From assembly GCA_026826555.1 (NCBI GenBank), contig JAKSZT010054001.1, positions 2,210,712 to 2,274,711 of the forward strand: a stretch of DNA of 64,000 bases, written 5' to 3'. The position numbers and the translations under genes were made by a program. This DNA comes from Tolypeutes matacus (Eukaryota > Chordata > Mammalia > Cingulata > Chlamyphoridae). The notes under the pieces were generated by a model. That model was given only the letters and a program-made list of their open reading frames with translations. It was not told the origin of the DNA and did no database searches. Positions 23,830 to 35,200 of this stretch are shown here, one piece after another (the stretch's first letter is position 1; each line of letters starts with the position of its first letter).

Positions 23830-24450
23830 TGATGAAGCTTCTCCCACCTTTTTACCCTGCCAGGGGTTGTGGCAGAGCCATAGCCACATACAGTAATCCA
23901 AGCCATCTGTAGTTGCCAGGAGAGACTGATGAAGCTTCATCCCCCTTCTTCCCCTGCCTGGGTTGGGGAAGGAGCTGCAGGTGTGGGCAGCAACATAAGT
24001 CATGTGAGTCAAAACTGACCACTGCTGCCCAGGTAGAATAATGAAGCATCAGCCCTTTCCTCCCCTGCCAAGGGTGGGGATGGAATGTCAGGAGTGTCCC
24101 AAAATCTAGTCTTTGCCTTCTGAAAGCACCTGCAGTTGCCCTGAGAGACTGAGGGAGTACTGTCCCTTCTGCCCTTTCAGGGGTAGGGATAGAACACAGG
24201 AGTGCCCAATACTCTAGTCCATATGGGCCAAAAGCACCTGCAGTGCCTGGAGAGGTTGAGGAAACACCACCCCCCTGCTGTCCTATCAGAGGTGGACAGA
24301 GCCAAATGTATCCAACAATCCAGTATGTGCAGGCCAAAAGCACCTGCAGTTGCCCAGGCAGGCTGGGAAAATACCTCCCCTCTTCTATCCTTTTAGGGGG
24401 TGGGGATACAGCCATAGGCACCCAACAATCCAGATGGTGCAGGCTAAAAG
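23830..24450 (-). repeat. Tandem ~107-bp monomers in the L1 5' UTR
   Basis: Units beginning (plus strand) with GCACCTGCAGTTGCC start at 24127, 24235 and 24341, spacings of 108 and 106 bp. More diverged units extend left to about 23830 (for example CCATCTGTAGTTGCCAGG near 23905). One further unit, CTACTACAGTTGCCTGGAGA, lies at about 27069 on the far side of a later insertion. Tandem 5' UTR monomers act as promoters in rodent L1s; a promoter role here is inferred. A 189-codon minus frame (23852-24421) is produced by the repeats. Confidence 0.75.
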
Positions 24451-27062
24451 GTGGCTTTCTCTTAGGAGTAAGGTTGGATCCTAATAGGGGAGGATAAACA
24501 GTGTGTCAAGACCTCTTGTTGCATGTAACTATGAATCTTGTCATCCAATGAGTCAAGACAGGGGGGTGTCATGTGCCCCAGGGGGATGGAGAGGAAGGAA
24601 CAGAAAAGATCAAATGGGGTATTTAGTGGTCAGGAGAAATGTTTTTCATTATCTTAAAGTAATGGACACAGGACATGGTAAATATCATAAAAAATTATTA
24701 AACTTTACCATCTAAATTGTAAACTATACTGTAAACCATTGACAATGTTCAGTAGTTATGTTTCACTATCTGTATAACAGTTACAACAATGCTACCACCC
24801 ACATACAAAAAGGTTTTAATATGGGGTGAGGAAAGGGGGAGGAGGTTGGGTATATGAGAGTCTCTAATATTCTGTGTGTGACTTTGCTGTGACCTAAAAC
24901 TTCTTTGAAAATTAAATGAAAATTTGGGAGGCACTGGGGAGTGAGAGGGGGAAGGTGCCACAGTACAGACTGGACACCCCATAATGCAATGATAAAGGGA
25001 AAAAAAATAATTAAAAAAATTTTTTTTTGTTTTTTCCCATTTTTTTGAATGTCCCAATTCTTCAATTATATTTCATTTTTAGTCTTTTTTTCTGAGTTTT
25101 CATGTATTTTGCCTCTTGCATTTAAGCTTATCATTGTTATTTCATTTTCCTATTAATTTTATTTGCTTATTATATGGGCTTCATCTTCAAGGAAGGTTTA
25201 GATCACAGAAGGGTTACAACAGGGGCTGCAGAGGATCATTGGTGGGGGGTGTCTGGGATCGGGGATTCATGGGAGGAAGTTCATCTGAATATACATGAAA
25301 GATATATAAAATTGTCCAAATGTCAAGGGGTGGGGCATGGTTACAGTGGGTGGACAATCACTCAGTAAATGAGGGAATACTGAATTCCCAGCCTGGAGAG
25401 CTCTGCCAAATTCTCCAAGGGAGCAGCAACAGTCTCCTGAGTGCAGGGGCAGTGTCTGGCAAAGATGGATGGTCCACTAATGGGTTCTTTTTTTTTTTTT
25501 TTTAAAGATTTATTTTATTTATTTATCTCTCCCCACCCTCTCGTTGTTTGCACTTGCTGTGTCTGTTCGTCTTGCTTGTTTCTTCTTTTATTTATTTATT
25601 TATTTTTTATTTATTTATTTTACCGGGAGGTCCTGGGGATCGAACCCGGGTCCCTCCATATGGGAGACGGACGCCCAACCAGTTGAGCCACATCCACCCC
25701 CCACTAATGGGTTCTTGTTACTGATGATTAGCCTTATGAGTCTTTGCTGTTGTAATTGAAACTTAGCCTACTGTTACAGGGTGCCTAAGGGTTGCCACCT
25801 GAAAGCCTCCTTGTTGCTCAAATGTGGTCTCTCTCTAAGCCAAACTCAGCATATGAATACATTATCTTCCCCCCAGCATGGGACATGACTCCCAGGGATG
25901 AGCCTTCCTGGCAATGAGGGATTAATACCAAGTGCCAACTGGCAATACGACTGTAAAAAGACCTTGAATAAAAGGGGGGAAAGGTAAAGACAAATGAGTT
26001 CATGTGGCTAAGAGACTTCAAAGAGAGTCGGGAGGTCATCCCGGAGGTAACGCTTATACACACCTCAGTAGGATCTCATAGAACACCAAAGTGGATATCA
26101 CCCCACCCAGAGGGGCTCCTGAGGGCTCTGGAGACACCCAGGTCCTATATAAGGGGGGATAGCTCCAGAGATTGATGCCTTATCAGTGGGCTATACTTTG
26201 GAATCTGTGCTCCTGAGAGTGACAGAGTTGGACTCAAATAAGTCCTCCCTGCACATCATCCATCAGTCCCTTCTATTCAAACCTATATGTGGTGCTGGAG
26301 TTACTAGGTGTACTTCCAGAGACTGGAGCCTTTGGCCTGCCTATGTGCCAGCTGTGTCTGAAATCTCGGTTGTGCTGCAACTCCTACTCTACAGTTCAAT
26401 GGACTCACCCAAGTCACCTGGTGAGGAGATTATGATGGACAAAGCCATCCCAGTGAATGGAGAGAGTCTGCACCTGCAGGCAGGATAATCTCATCCATTG
26501 TACCCATGGGCTATAAGCCCCCTCTCACTTGGAGGTGGAGTGAACATCAGCATACCAAACGTCTCAGGATTGGGAGAAGAGCTATGGATTAGAGTGGACT
26601 CATTGGTATTCTGTTGCAGACATATTGTGATTCCAGTAATGGAAGAAATTACAACAGTGAGGTGGAGCCAGTGGCCACTGGACAACTTTTGGGGCAGGGA
26701 AGGGAAAAGCAGTTGTAATACAGGGGCTTTTTCGGGACTTCGAAATTATCCTGAATGACATTATAACGACAGATATAGGCCATTTTACATCAGCATATAA
26801 CATGCAGAACTGTGTGGGAGAGAGTGTGGTCTACAATGTGAAGTATGGTCCATGCTTAATGGCAAAGCCCCAGGATGTGTATATCCATTGCAGGTGATGT
26901 GCCACACTACTGAAAGATGTTTTTGCGGGATGTTATGGGAGGTGTGGGAGGTGGGGAACATGGGAATTCTTGTAATTTTTGCATAACATTTATGTAATCT
27001 AAGCATCTTTTAAAATATATATTGAAAAAAAAAAGAAAACATTGCACTCAAAAAAAAAAAAA
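24451..27062 (+). mobile_element. 5'-truncated L1 3' region nested in the L1 5' UTR
   Basis: The monomer array breaks at AGGCTAAAAG (about 24441-24450) and resumes after an A-rich tail at about 27066. The insert contains an L1 3'-UTR-type block ending near 24925 (GTGACCTAAAACTTCTTTGA). A longer block (25160-27020) carries AGCATGGGACATGACTCCCA and AACATTTATGTAATCTAAGC before poly-A and matches 39900-41010 and 5251-6105. Whether this is one or two insertions is open. Frames up to 102 codons inside are shadows. Confidence 0.65.
25490..25700 (-). mobile_element. Young DAS-SINE with perfect 16-bp TSD
   Basis: Head with intact B box and several CpGs (CGAACCCGGGTCCCTCCATA on the plus strand), an (AAAT)n linker, then the tRNA-unrelated tail and poly-A. 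Flanked by CCACTAATGGGTTCTT at 25474-25489 and 25701-25716 without mismatch. It sits inside the nested L1 3' region, which itself lies inside the larger L1. Confidence 0.92.
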
Positions 27063-27672
27063 AAAGCTACTACAGTTGCCTGGAGAGGTACAGGTCGCGC
27101 CCCCACCCCCACCCCCAGCTTCCTCCCTGCTGGAGGTTGGGCTGGAGCCTAGGCTATGGCTGCTATATGACCTGGGTAGAAAGAGGCAGGTCCTTACCAT
27201 CACTGAATGATTTTCTATCAGTACTGCTTCCCCTCATGCTAGGGGCAGTGTTAAAATGAAGGCTATTAGTCTCTTTCTGATTTGGACAGACTCAAACTTT
27301 AGCTGTTCTTAGTATTAGACTTTACCCAGCCAAATTTACTAATCAGTAGCTGAAATTAGTGTCCAATCACCTCATTGTTCCCCATTTTTTGGAAACAGAG
27401 CTTCCAACTCTAGCAAGGGAATAGCTCCTGAGATGGCTTGTCCCACCAGCAGGGGATAGGCACTGGCCTCCACAGCATGGGATGCTCTACTCATGAAACT
27501 TCACTGCAAGTGGTAGTCTCCTTCCATCTTCCAGGGATGTTGCAGAATGCTCTTCTGGTCTCCTGCCCCTCCCCCAACAGGTGCTTTTAATGGCTCTCGG
27601 TGATTACTAACTCCACTGTAGGACAAGTTGACTCTTCGAGCTCCTTACTTTCCTCCATCTTGTCCCTCCTCC
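27063..27672 (-). mobile_element. L1 5' UTR, distal part
   Basis: It opens with one more 5' UTR monomer (about 27066-27180, including the C-rich CGCCCCCACCCCCACCCCC). It runs to the 5' terminus, where the minus strand starts GGAGGAGGGACAAGATGGAG. The adjacent 27673-27682 is the second copy of the target duplication. Confidence 0.7.
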
Positions 27673-27682
27673 CAAAGTTAAT

Positions 27683-28790
27683 GTACATGAGGAATGCAGT
27701 TGAAACTGTAGTAGTGAGGATACAGTACCAGAAACTATGTTCCAAAGTGTATTTTTCTATTACATAATAGTTTTTCATTTGTTATTTTCAAGTAACCTAC
27801 ATGAAGTACTCTTTGTATTCAATATGCTGCAAAGTTCCTTTTCCACCAATATAATATTTAGAAAAGAATGCTATGTAACCTGAGACAAAGTAATATGGAT
27901 GATAATGATGATGAAGATGATGATACCATCAAGATGTATGTTATCTCTTGTCTATTAGAAAAGCAAATGAAAACTTTACCAACCCAAATGCACAATGAAA
28001 ACCCCTGGAGAAATCCTGTTCTTGTATGGAAAGTTAAAGTACAAAATTTCCATTACAAGTACCAAAATTTAACATAGGGAACAAGGTCACTTTTTTTCAA
28101 AACTCCATGAAAATATAAAATGTTAGAATACTAAAGGGCTTTTTAACAGATATTCCCAAATATTTACCCAAGCTTAAAGCAGTTTCTAGTCCATAATCAT
28201 AAGGCAACTTATGACTGAACCAAAAATTTCTCAAAGGTCAAGACATTTAGAAAGAACAAATTGAAAATGGCAGACTCCTAATCAGGTTAACAAACCTAAA
28301 AATAAATCAAATATAATGTTTTAAAATAATATCATCATTACCTTGGGTTATATACAATTCCTCATATATAATTTTTACATAAATTATAACAAAAGAAAGA
28401 CATCTCCCTTGGTTGGACTGTAACATAATTACCATATAATTCTGTCTGGACGCCAGGCTAGACTCCTGAAGTCTAGGTGTTAATTTATCTGGACAATATC
28501 TTAATTGCTGCATACTACTATAAAGCAATAAAACTTCATTTGAATCTGACAGTCCATCTGTTAAAGTTCTTGGTATTTCAGATGAGTGAAAATAAATCAA
28601 TCATTATTCCATGGAAATATTTACTGAGTTTCCTTGTAGGTTAATAAGTTCAAATTCTAAAGTCTGTTCATAAGAAGAGAAAGAATTAGAAGTAAAACTA
28701 CAAATTAAAACTCAATATAATTTATTAATTTGTTTGCTGTTATATGAATCTTGAAAATAAATGTCTGTGGAAATAGTACTTTAAAAAGGT
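27683..28790. other. No feature recognised
   Basis: Unique AT-rich sequence with a short GATGAT-rich run near 27898-27925. Open frames of 69 and 97 codons lack support. Confidence 0.45.
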
Positions 28791-28794
28791 ATTG

Positions 28795-29183
28795 GTGGGA
28801 AGTGGATGTGACTCAAGCAGTTGGGCACCTGCATATCACATGAGAGGTCCCGGGTGCCTCCTAAAGAAAACGAGCAAGACGGCAAGCTAATGTAACAGAC
28901 TGGCACGGCAAGCTGACGCAAGAAGATGATGCAATGAGATGACACAAAGAGGAAATACAAAGAGGAAACACAATGAGAGACACAAAAAGCAGGGAGTGGA
29001 GGTGGCTCAAGCAATTGAGTGCCTCCCTCCCACATGGGAGGTGCCGGGTTTGGTTCCCCCTGCCTCGAAAAAGAAGACAAGCAGACACAGAGGACACCAG
29101 GAACAGACACAGAGAGCAGACAGTTAGTGCAAACAATGAGGGGCAGGAGGAGAAATAAATAAATAAAATAAATCTCTAAAAAA
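28795..29183 (+). mobile_element. DAS-SINE, dimeric long form
   Basis: Two heads: 28797-28862 (GTGACTCAAGCAGTTGGGCA) and 28993-29068 (GTGGCTCAAGCAATTGAG, CCGGGTTTGGTTCCCC), with a purine-rich middle and an (AAAT)n tail. Flanks AAAGGTATTGG (28785-28795) and AAAAGTATTGG (29184-29194) form an 11-bp duplication with one mismatch. The minus-strand frame of 138 codons is a SINE shadow. Confidence 0.85.
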
Positions 29184-29199
29184 AAAAGTATTGGCATCC

Positions 29200-29635
29200 A
29201 CTAGTAATCGATTAACATTGCCCAAAAGTGTTGTTAAAACAGGGTGGGTAAAATATGACCCACTTTGATGTACATAAGGCTACTGGAGGATGCAAAAACC
29301 ATCATTTAAGAGTATTTTCAAGAAAATCATTTAAGAAAAAATACTGTTTGTGATATTCGAATTCTATAGGAGTGATAATCATTAATAGAATGAATTGTGA
29401 TATTTAAATTTTTCAAAATTTTCCCTGTTGTTTTCCTTCTGAATCCCTCAGCATTTCCTTTATCAAATCCCACATACTCAGCCACAAAGGGTGTCTGTGT
29501 ATCAGTGTGCATATGTATGTGTGTGTGTGTGTGTAGAAATTAAGTGTAGTTATCCATTCCAAATAAATGAAGTGTGATTAGCAAACAATTTTTTCTATCC
29601 AACTAACAATTCTTTCTTTTCAGCATCTCATCAAA
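29200..29635. other. No gene; short (GT)n
   Basis: Unique sequence with a (GT)n run at about 29518-29534. Confidence 0.45.
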
Positions 29636-29645
29636 CTCACCATCT

Positions 29646-29874
29646 GGTTTTTTTTTGTTGTTGTTGTTTGTTTGTTTTTCATGAGGTACTGGGGATTGAA
29701 CCCAGGACCTCGTACATGGGAAGCAGTTGCTCAACCACCAAGCTATAGAACTGCTCCCTAATGAGAGCTGGATTTTTCATTTGTTAGTTTTGTTTTTAGT
29801 AGGTACTGGGAATTGAACCCAGGACCTCATATGTGGGAAGCAGGCACTTAATCACTTGAGCTGCATCTGCTCCC
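29646..29874 (-). mobile_element. DAS-SINE, two heads in tandem
   Basis: Two reverse-oriented heads follow one another directly (29678-29760 and 29800-29874), each with GGGGATTGAACCCAGG-like B-box text and a T/G-rich linker. Flanked by CTCACCATCT at 29636-29645 and 29875-29884, so the pair moved as one unit. It lacks the long middle part of the dimers at 14561 and 28795. Confidence 0.8.
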
Positions 29875-29884
29875 CTCACCATCT

Positions 29885-30494
29885 ATTTTTAACAAGTTTA
29901 CAGTTCTTTTAACAAAATTCTAACATGCCAACTTTTCAAAAGTCTCTAAGATCGTGTCCTCTGATGCTTAAAAAATCTACTGCTGGTCAAGAAACACTGG
30001 TAGTTTATTAACTATTAAGAACTAAGCAAAAGAGTTTGAATACTTAAATATGTGAAAATAAATGTTATTAAAGAATTTTCACATTCAGAAGGTCAAAACA
30101 AAGAAAAATGTGAATAGATAAAGGAAATAAAAAGCTTCAAATTGCAGCTCTAGTCATTACTGCCCTCATTAAATGATATAAATAAAACCTCTCAGAATCT
30201 TGGTGTTTCTCAAAGGATATTGACAAATCATAGATGATTCGTATCTTTAGAAATCACTCAAGGCAACTTACAGAATGGAGAATCTATTGTAAAAGTTTGG
30301 AGGTAAGCCCTGAAACAAATTACATATATAACTAAAGAAAAACAATTATGGGGATTACATTTATGGAACACACAAATATTATAATCCTGAAAAATATTAG
30401 AAATAATATAACTTGCAACAAACAGAAAGTAGAGAGAGAACAAGTAGAAAAGTGTAAAAGTGTCGATACTCAAATTTCGTCTATAGAAGGGTTA
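29885..30494. other. No gene; short segment repeated at 37.7 kb
   Basis: Mostly unique. The stretch about 30155-30235 resembles 37678-37765 (CATTACTGCCCTCATT, AGAATCTTGGTG, ACAAATCATAGATG). The family is not identified. Confidence 0.4.
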
Positions 30495-30509
30495 AGAGAG
30501 AATGCTTGA

Positions 30510-30992
30510 TTTGAAATACAGGGGCTTCTTTGGGAGTTGGAGGTTGTCCTGAGTACTGTTGTGGCAATGGATGTAGGCCATTTTAAATCAGCACACACCA
30601 CTCAGAACTGAGTGGGAGAGAGTGTGGTCTACAGTGTGAACTGTGGTCTATGGTTGGTGGCAAGGCTCCAGGTTGTGTAAGTTCATTGAGGGTGGTGGGC
30701 CACACTGTGGGAGATGTTTGTGTGGGATGTGGTGGGAGGTGTGGGAGGTGGACAACATGGGAATCCCAGTGGGTTCCGTGTAATATTTTGGGTAATCTAA
30801 GCACCTCTTAAAATATATGTGTATTTATATATATATATATAAATAACATTTTTGTAAGCAAATACACATATATGCATATATATTTATATATCATTTTGCA
30901 AATGTTTGTATGTATTGTGAGAATTTTGATTTTTACCCATAATAAAAAATAAAATAAAATAAAATAAAATAAATAAACAAAAAAAAAAAAAG
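30510..30992 (+). mobile_element. 5'-truncated L1 3' end with 15-bp TSD
   Basis: Flanked by AGAGAGAATGCTTGA at 30495-30509 and 30993-31007, a perfect 15-bp duplication. The 3' part (TTTTGCAAATGTTTGTATGT, TTGATTTTTACCCATAATAA, then (AAAAT)n and poly-A) is also present in the inverted copy at 44356-44686. Confidence 0.88.
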
Positions 30993-31007
30993 AGAGAGAA
31001 TGCTTGA

Positions 31008-31984
31008 ACCTGATAAACCAAGTAATAGGGATTTAAGTATTTAATCTAGATGTATAAGGTTTCCAAATAGCTAATCAACAGAGATTAGATAATGGAAGGA
31101 AGGGTGGTAGTAGCAGGAAGGGATATATAGGTGTACAAGAGCTTCATAGTTGACTGTCTTTGAGGTTATTTATTCTAGGGCATAGGATAAAAATGAGTAG
31201 TGTGCTGATATTACCAAATGCTAGAATTTGTTTATATAAAACATTATACTTTGTATAAATAAAATTTGTATCTTATTTTATTGATTTAGAAAAAAAACCA
31301 TAAGCTCTTACAATGAAAATTATAATCTGTTGACCTTAACAATAGTAAATTCAAAGCACTCAGTAATACTTCTGAGGTTGAGCAAAATAGCAGGTAATAA
31401 TACCTCCAATTGGTAAATATCTCTAAAAGATGGTATATTGGTCCCAAATATAAATGCTGAACTTTGCCTTTACTTCTAAAGTTCATGCTATCTATCTCTT
31501 TGGTAGTAAGCCCAAGGGATCTTTCTCAGTCATAACCAATTACTAAGAATGCCACTTTAGAACATATATTTGGTATTAGAGCATCAAAAACATTATCAGT
31601 ATATATATATATGAATTAAATTGACTCTGCATTTGTGAATCTGTGTGTGCATCATAAAAATTGAGTCTTGAGAAATGATCACCCCTTACAAAATTCTATG
31701 AATATTTAGAATCATAGACTTTGTCTAGGTGTAAATGCATACACCTACACATACACACATGTTCATGTAATTCAATACCCTTATTGTAAGGGTAAAAGAA
31801 CAAGGGCAGCTCTTTTAGGAAAGACTTAGCAAAGATGTAAAGGTTTTAGTTTATTATTAAAAACCATCATTATACATGTAGTAGTATTCAAAGAACTTAA
31901 AATAAGAGATGTAATATTTCATTTGCTTCATGTAATTTGAGACTCTACTGTTTGGTACATACACATTCAGGATAGTTATGTGTT
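31008..31984. other. No feature recognised
   Basis: Unique AT-rich sequence with a short (TA)n run near 31599-31612. Confidence 0.45.
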
Positions 31985-32245
31985 CCTGGAGATTGATTTT
32001 TTAATAATTATGCAATGTCTCTCTCTAAAAATTTTCTTTGCTCTGATGTCTGCTTTATCTGATATTGTTATAACTACTATTTTTGTAAATTAATGTTTTC
32101 ATGGCATATCTTTTTCCATCTGTTTATTTAAATCTACCTAGGTAGATGAATTTGAAATGAAATTCTTGTAGACAGCTTATTGTTAGATCATGTTTTTATT
32201 TTAATCCACTATGCTGGTTTTCAATTGGTATATTTACACTATGCA
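31985..32245 (-). mobile_element. Old L1M internal fragment
   Basis: ATTTTCTTTGCTCTGATGTC, TCTGCTTTATCTGATATTG and GAAATTCTTGTAGACAGCTT correspond to a segment upstream of ORF2 in old L1M/HAL1. It lies beyond the 3' end of the next element, so it belongs to a different copy or a rearrangement. Confidence 0.55.
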
Positions 32246-32249
32246 CATT

Positions 32250-35200
32250 TTTAGCAGCTTTATTGATTCACACAACATACAATTGGCATTTAAAGTATAT
32301 TCAATGGTTTTTGTATGTTCAAAAACTTGTGCAACTATCACCACAGTTAATTTTTGAACATTTTCACCACCCCAGAAAGGAACCCCACATCCATTAGCAG
32401 TCATTTCCTCCCAACTCCTCAGCTCTAAGCAAACTATAATCTACTTCCTGTCTCTATAGATTTGCCTATTCTGGATATTTCATATAAATTGAATCAAATA
32501 ATATGTGGTCTTTTATGACTGACTCCTTTCACAAGCATAAGACTTCCAAAGTTCCTCCATGATGGAGCATGTATTAATATTTCATTCCTTTTTTTATAGC
32601 TGAACAATACTCCATTTTAGAGATATACCACATTTTGTTCATCCATTCATCAGTTGATATTTGGGTTGTTTCTACTTTTGGAATATATGAATAATGCTGC
32701 TATGAGCTTTCATGTACATGTTTTTGCATGAACATGTGCCTTCATTTTGGGGGGAATACACCTAGGAAAAGAATTGCTGGGCAATATGGTAACTCTATAT
32801 TTAACTTTTGAGAAACTGCCACACTGTTTTCCAAAGCAGCTGCACCATTTGTCATTCCTGTTAGCAATGTATGAGGGTTCAAATGTTTCCATATCCTCAC
32901 AAACACTTGTTATTATGTCTTTTTTATAATAGTCATCCTGGTTGGTATGAAGTGGTATCTCATTATGATTTTAATTCACATTTACATGATGGTCAATGAC
33001 GCTGAGTAACTTTTCATGTGCTTATTTTCCATTTGCCTATCTTCTTTGGAGAGATATCTATTCAGATCCCTTACCCATTCTAAAATTGCATTATTTGTAA
33101 TCTTATTATTGAGTTGTAAGAATTCTTTATATATTCTGGATACAGGTACACTATCTGATATTTCAAAATATTTTCTTCCATTCTCTAAATTGTCTATTAC
33201 TTTTTAATCGTGTCTTTTGAAGCAAAATTTTTAATTTTGGTAAAGTTCAGTTTATCTAATTTTTCTGGTCATTTGTGCCTTGGGTGTCATATCTAAGAAG
33301 GTTTTGCCTAACCCAAGGTCCTGAGGATTTACTCATACATTTTCTTCTAAAATTTTATTTTAACTCTTACATGAAGATCTATGATCCATTTAGAATTATG
33401 ATTTTGTTTATGGTATAAGTAAGGGGCACAAATTCATTCTTTAACAGGTAGATATCTGGTTGTTCCCGTACTATTTGTTGAAAAGGCAATTCTTTCCCAG
33501 TTAAATTGTCTTGGTACCCTTGTTGAAAATCAGCTGACTGTCAATGGCAGAATTTGTTTCTGGACTCTGAATTATTTCTGTTGATCTATGTGTCTATCCT
33601 TATGCCAGAACCACACACTCTTGATTATTGTATCTTTGTAGTAAGTTTCGAAATTGGAAAGTGTGAGTCCTCCAACTTTGCTCTTCTTCATCAATATTGT
33701 TTTGGTTATTCTAGGTCCCTTGCATCTCCATAGACCATTAAAATTTATAGTAATTTATTGATACATTAGAGCTTAAGCCTGTCATTTTATTACTTATTTT
33801 CTCGTTACTTGCTCCTCTGGTTCTCTTTCTTAACTTCCTGCGAGTTATTTGAAAATTCTTAAGATTTAATCTTGATTTGTTTGTATTACTGGTTTTAGTA
33901 TATTGCTTTCTAGTTTTCTTAGTGGTTGCTCTAGGTATTTCTATATGAATGCATACCTTCTTACAGTCTACTGTATCAATATTTTACCACTGTGAGTGAA
34001 CTGTAGAAACCTTGCTTCCATTTATGTCCCTTTATGCTATCTACTTTAAAAATATATAATTATCACATTTCCTCTACATACTGTGAGCACCACATCAGAT
34101 AGTGTTATAATTTTCACTTCAACAATCAAATATGATTTAAGGAACTCATGAGGAGTACAGTATTCTATTTACCCCCGTTTTACCTATTCCAATGTTCTTT
34201 TTCCTTACTGAAGTTCCAAGTTCTCTTCTGTTATCAGTTCTCTGGCTACTTTCAAGATCCTTCCTTAATCTTTAATTTTCATAAGTTGAACTGTGTATTG
34301 TTGTGAATTTCTTTGGGTTTATCCTATTTGGGGTTTGCTCAGCTTCTTAAATCAGAAGGTTTATGTCCTTTGCAAATTCAGGGAGTTTTCAGTCATTATT
34401 TCTTTGAATATATTTTCTATCTTACTCTCTCATTCCTCTCTTTCTGAAATTCCAATAATATGAATATGAACCCCTTTGTTATTGTTCCATGGGTCCCTGA
34501 GACTCTGTTCTTTCTTTAAAAAAAAAATTCTCTCTGGTTTCCGGATTAGATACGTTCTATTTATCTCTTTCACCTTCACTAATTCTATCCTCTATCATCT
34601 CTACTCTGGTTTTGAATCCATCATGTGATATTTTTATTTAGGTAATTGTATTTTTCATTTCTATAATTTTCATTTGGTTCTTTTTTATTCTATTTCTCTG
34701 CTGAGATTTCCTAATTTTGTTCATTTGTTTCAAGTGAATTCATAATTGCTTGTGAAAGCATTTCTGTGATGACTAATTTAAAATCCTTACCAGATATTTC
34801 AAACATTTGATTCCTCTCAGCATTTGCATTTGTTGACTTTCTTTCTCTTTCTTGTTGTGATTTTCCTGGTTCTCGGTATTGTATCCTTGACATTTTGAAT
34901 ATTATAATATGAGACTCTGGATCTTAGTTAATCTTATTTTTTTATAATGTAGTATCCTTATTGAGATGTTGCAAGAGGGCTGGTGGGTGTGTATTTCAGC
35001 TCTTTGCTGGGGTCCCACCAACACCATCCTGGGAAAAGTGGGGAACTGCCTCATACTACCTCATGGCAGATGCATGGGGTGGAAGTTCAGCTCACCTTTC
35101 TGTCCCATTGGCATTTTCCCCATGAAGGTAGGGCACCAACTTATTGTCTCTGAGTGGAGAGGTAAGATCAGTTTCTCTCTCAGTCCCACCAAATCCAGGG

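Larger units (their letters stand above)
16601..27672 (-). mobile_element. Single L1 insertion with both ends, broken by later insertions
   Basis: On the plus strand this reads backwards from an L1 3' UTR (16601-17660) through ORF2 and ORF1 remnants to a 5' UTR ending in CTTTCCTCCATCTTGTCCC (27647-27665), the reverse complement of a typical L1 5' start. CAAAGTTAAT occurs at 16591-16600 and again at 27673-27682, flanking exactly these two ends, so this is one insertion with its target duplication. Later insertions inside it are listed separately. Removing the clear ones leaves roughly 6 kb. No ORF survives, so the element cannot move. Confidence 0.75.

Noticed and set aside
23852..24421. 189-codon open frame, minus strand
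   Set aside because: It lies in the tandem L1 5' UTR monomers. The repeated peptide pattern follows the DNA repeat, and no domain is visible.
23830..24450. CRISPR-like spacing of repeats
   Set aside because: The repeated unit is the whole ~107 bp, not a short repeat with unique spacers, and the host is a mammal.
27095..27118. i-motif/G-quadruplex on the minus strand in CCCCCACCCCCACCCCC
   Set aside because: Only three long C runs are present, one short of the usual four-run requirement.
28781..29197. 138-codon open frame, minus strand
   Set aside because: It is the reverse reading of a DAS-SINE.
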